Part shown: one piece after another, positions 61,708 to 64,000 of the stretch | How the letters are laid out: every line of letters begins with the position of its first letter | How positions within the stretch are numbered: the stretch's first letter is position 1 | Source: Vicia villosa | Taxonomy: Eukaryota; Streptophyta; Magnoliopsida; Fabales; Fabaceae | DNA: 64,000 nucleotides | Direction of reading: 5' to 3' | NCBI RefSeq assembly: GCF_029867415.1 | Contig: NW_026706178.1 | Span: 124,001 to 188,000, forward strand | Made by a program: the position numbers and the translations under genes | The notes under the pieces: generated by a model | What the model was told of the DNA's origin: nothing | What the model saw: the letters and a program-made list of their open reading frames with translations, nothing else | Database searches by the model: none

Positions 61708-62825
61708 GTAAGACTGCATTTTTTCGTCATGTCCCCTTTATCTTTTCTTTTCAAGGCAACATGATTCCTTCATTCTACAATATATTTATTGTCAGATTTA
61801 AGAAGTAAGCATTGACTATGAATTGTAGGCTCCTCTAGAATTGTCTACATTCTTAATATGCTTTATAAGAGGTCAAATAATGGGTTATTTAGTATGACGG
61901 TGCTTTAGCAGCAGCACATATTTAAGATAGAGATTAGTTATTCATTATTTATTGATAATCTAGAATGTGTATCATCTGGAAACACATATGAGACACGAGA
62001 CAGCAAGCATAAGAATCATTCATCCAATGCCTCATGTGACATGCAGTCATGCATATAGGTTAAAAAGGAAAAGAAAATTAAAAAATTTATTGAATTATTT
62101 TAGTATTTTAAATGTAAGACTCTTTTTAAGGTCGTCATATTTTATTTTCACTTTATCGTTTACTTAAACTAGAAGTTAAAACTGTTCTTAAGAAAACATA
62201 TACATATACTATTGCTTATTCTAGTGTAAATTATATAACCTTGTTTTTATTAATACTCTTTAAAAATAGATAATTGTTTTTGCAACTTTATTGTTTATTT
62301 AAAGTATTCATTGGTTAGAAAAAAGAAAAGGAGAAAAGGAGACAAAAAATAATGAAAAGGAGAAAAAATCCAATGTATTGCCTAATGGTAATCTAGAATC
62401 TGTAGGTGAAACCGTGGGTATCGTATATTCGTGACTTTCCATTTTAGTTTGTTACTGAGAAACCAATGATCTGTAGTATAGAATTGATTGATTTTAGTGA
62501 CATATTGGTGATGTAGGGAACCACTGCATTTTGTAGTGGTGGTGACCAGGCCTAGAGGACTCAAGATGGTTATTCCGATAGTGAAAATACCAGTCGCCTT
62601 TATGTGTTAGACTTGCAGGTATATATCAATGCATTCCTGATGTTTCTTTTTAGGTGAATGGAAGTGATCTTTACTCGAGCTATCTCTTTTAGGGCTTTCT
62701 GTGGAATTATTTTCAATGGACCAATGTTGTTTGAGTAAATCATCATTTTCGCCCTCCAAATTCTAAGTGTCCATTAATTTAGTCTTTCAAATTTACGAAA
62801 TGGCAGTTTATTCCGTAAACATTAG
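61708..62825. other. Non-coding stretch between captured gene pieces
   Basis: Mostly AT-rich. At 62545-62615 a short frame with an upstream stop (DGYSDSENTSRLYVLDLQ) ends at a GTATAT donor-like site and could be another exon fragment. I cannot assign it. Confidence 0.3.
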
Positions 62826-62943
62826 TCGGATCTTGACTTTGAGTCGGATCCATGGCCAAGAATCTCTGACAGTGCTAAAGATTTGGTAAAACTGATGTTG
62901 GATAGAGACCCTAAGAATAGAATCTCTGCTCATAATGTCTTAT
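62826..62943 (+). pseudogene. Calcium-dependent protein kinase (CDPK) exon fragment
   Basis: An AG acceptor at 62824-62825 leads into 39 open codons, [20 protein letters not shown] and [20 protein letters not shown], ending at a GT donor. This is the C-terminal part (subdomains X-XI) of a CDPK kinase domain, and the exon end after VLC agrees with the usual CDPK intron before HPW. No other part of the kinase, junction or EF hands is found nearby. It sits about 1.1 kb from the GLE1-like piece on the same strand. Confidence 0.75.
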
Positions 62944-64000
62944 GTGAGTTCCTTTGATACTGATTTCATAACGTCTTATGTAAGTTATTTGGTTTGGTTC
63001 ACTCTGTTTGATCTTGTTTCATTACTTTGGCTCATTTTATGAAGTGATATAGGGGTGATATCTGAAGAGTGGTTCAATGAGATGAGGAACAATGCATTAA
63101 GTACAAACTTTGAATAATTGAGCTCATTTTGAATTTTCTTTTGGGTTATTTGTATCTCCCATGTAAGAAGTTTGAATAATTGAGCTCATTTTGAAGTTGT
63201 AGTTTATGTTTATTTTTCATTATGTTGATTCTTGTTTTGATTTTTGAAATTTCAGACCTACATTTAGGAGAATTATTAGAAATGGTTCAACAGAAATGTT
63301 CTCAGGGTTACTTTACATTTATTCCTTATTGAACTGCTTAATTTGTTTGTGGTATCAAAATAACTGAATGCTTGATGCAAATGCTTATGAATACCTTTTT
63401 TCAGGTCATTCTTTCATACCAAGCTGGCGTAATATTTTCAATCATCGACGAGCGAATGGGGTCAGTAACAATACTGATGTGGGATGTTGATGCAATTATG
63501 TGCATTTCTTGGAGCAGTTGTCCCGAATTGGCTTAATAGTAACTTAAAATTCTTTCCTGTGTTGTCCTTCCGGCGTGTTTAGAATTTCTTCTACCGTCAT
63601 TCACTCTCAGCCAGTTGACATTTTTTTTGTGCTCCAGTCATGTATCATTGTGATTCAACCAGCTGCAGCTTCTCTGGTGATGGTGAAACTCATTCATCCC
63701 TGCAAGTCCTTATACATGCTAGCTGTTATAAACTTGTTATTAAGTGAATTATTTCAATTGGTACCATTAAGAAGTTTGACTAACATTGTGTTTTGTTTCT
63801 GTTTGAGATCATTTCTATAGAGAATATTGAACAATAATCATTGTTATTAAGTGAATTATTTCAATTGGTACCGGTTTCTATCACTAACCTTTAGATGTGG
63901 CATGGTTTGTATGATGCAAATGGTTGAAAATCAAAAGGTTGAGGAGGAAAATCTACAAGATCAAATACAAATGGTTGAAGAGGATAAGGACATAGAAATG
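62944..64000. other. Unassigned sequence to the window end, with short direct repeats
   Basis: Direct repeats: TTGAATAATTGAGCTCATTT at 63110 and 63171, and a 32-bp repeat starting TTGTTATTAAGTGAATTATT at 63734 and 63841. Possible exon pieces are 63256-63303 (LHLGELLEMVQQKCSQ, then a GT) and 63405-63490 after a TTTTTTCAG acceptor, but neither can be named. The last 90 bases are open and encode a charged stretch (VENQKVEEENLQDQIQMVEE) that runs off the window. Confidence 0.35.

Overview
The window is nuclear DNA of a flowering plant, most likely a legume. It is very AT-rich, its genes have spliced exons with GT/AG borders, and it carries plant-specific DUF26 receptor-like kinases, Cassandra-type elements, copia, gypsy, CACTA, LINE and Helitron sequences. 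The legume call rests on the general style of the repeats, so it is weaker than the plant call. I see no prokaryotic, organellar or CRISPR features.

Layout. 0-6.1 kb: a full-length non-LTR LINE with two open ORFs, a poly(A) tail and a perfect 15-bp target-site duplication. 6.1-10.6 kb: AT-rich DNA with foldback and MITE elements and (TA)n runs. 10.66-14.0 kb (minus): a truncated cysteine-rich receptor-like kinase (CRK) that keeps its ectodomain and transmembrane exons but has no kinase exons. 14.4-20 kb: a CACTA remnant, a copia remnant, an LTR-like piece, and a satellite-like array that ends at a Helitron 3' terminus. 20.2-21.6 kb: an inverted-repeat pair split by a LINE fragment. 21.6-25.4 kb: spacer with MITEs. 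25.5-28.9 kb: a LINE remnant (minus) and a decayed copia element with its 3' LTR. 29.76-49.33 kb: a copia element that contains two tandem 7.3-kb copies of a compound block, each holding a Helitron 3' end, a complete Cassandra TRIM and a 2.2-kb solo LTR. 51.55-54.45 kb (plus): an apparently intact seven-exon CRK gene of 658 aa, the only clearly functional host gene here. 55.9-59.67 kb: debris of a copia element (with a 57-bp poly-C run), a Tat/Ogre-like gypsy integrase and a Helitron helicase. 59.67 kb to the end: a CACTA-type terminus followed by pieces of unrelated host genes that keep their introns (a GLE1-like N-terminal region and a CDPK-like exon).

Functionally the window is a transposon jungle around two divergent members of the CRK immune/stress receptor family. 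The parts most worth a second look are the tandem compound block inside the copia element, the multi-gene-fragment region behind the CACTA end, the intact LINE with a 4-base ORF overlap, and the inverted repeats that could give hairpin RNA. I did not find a convincing entirely new system. All element limits come from reading the sequence by eye, and family names rest on protein motifs, not on database searches.
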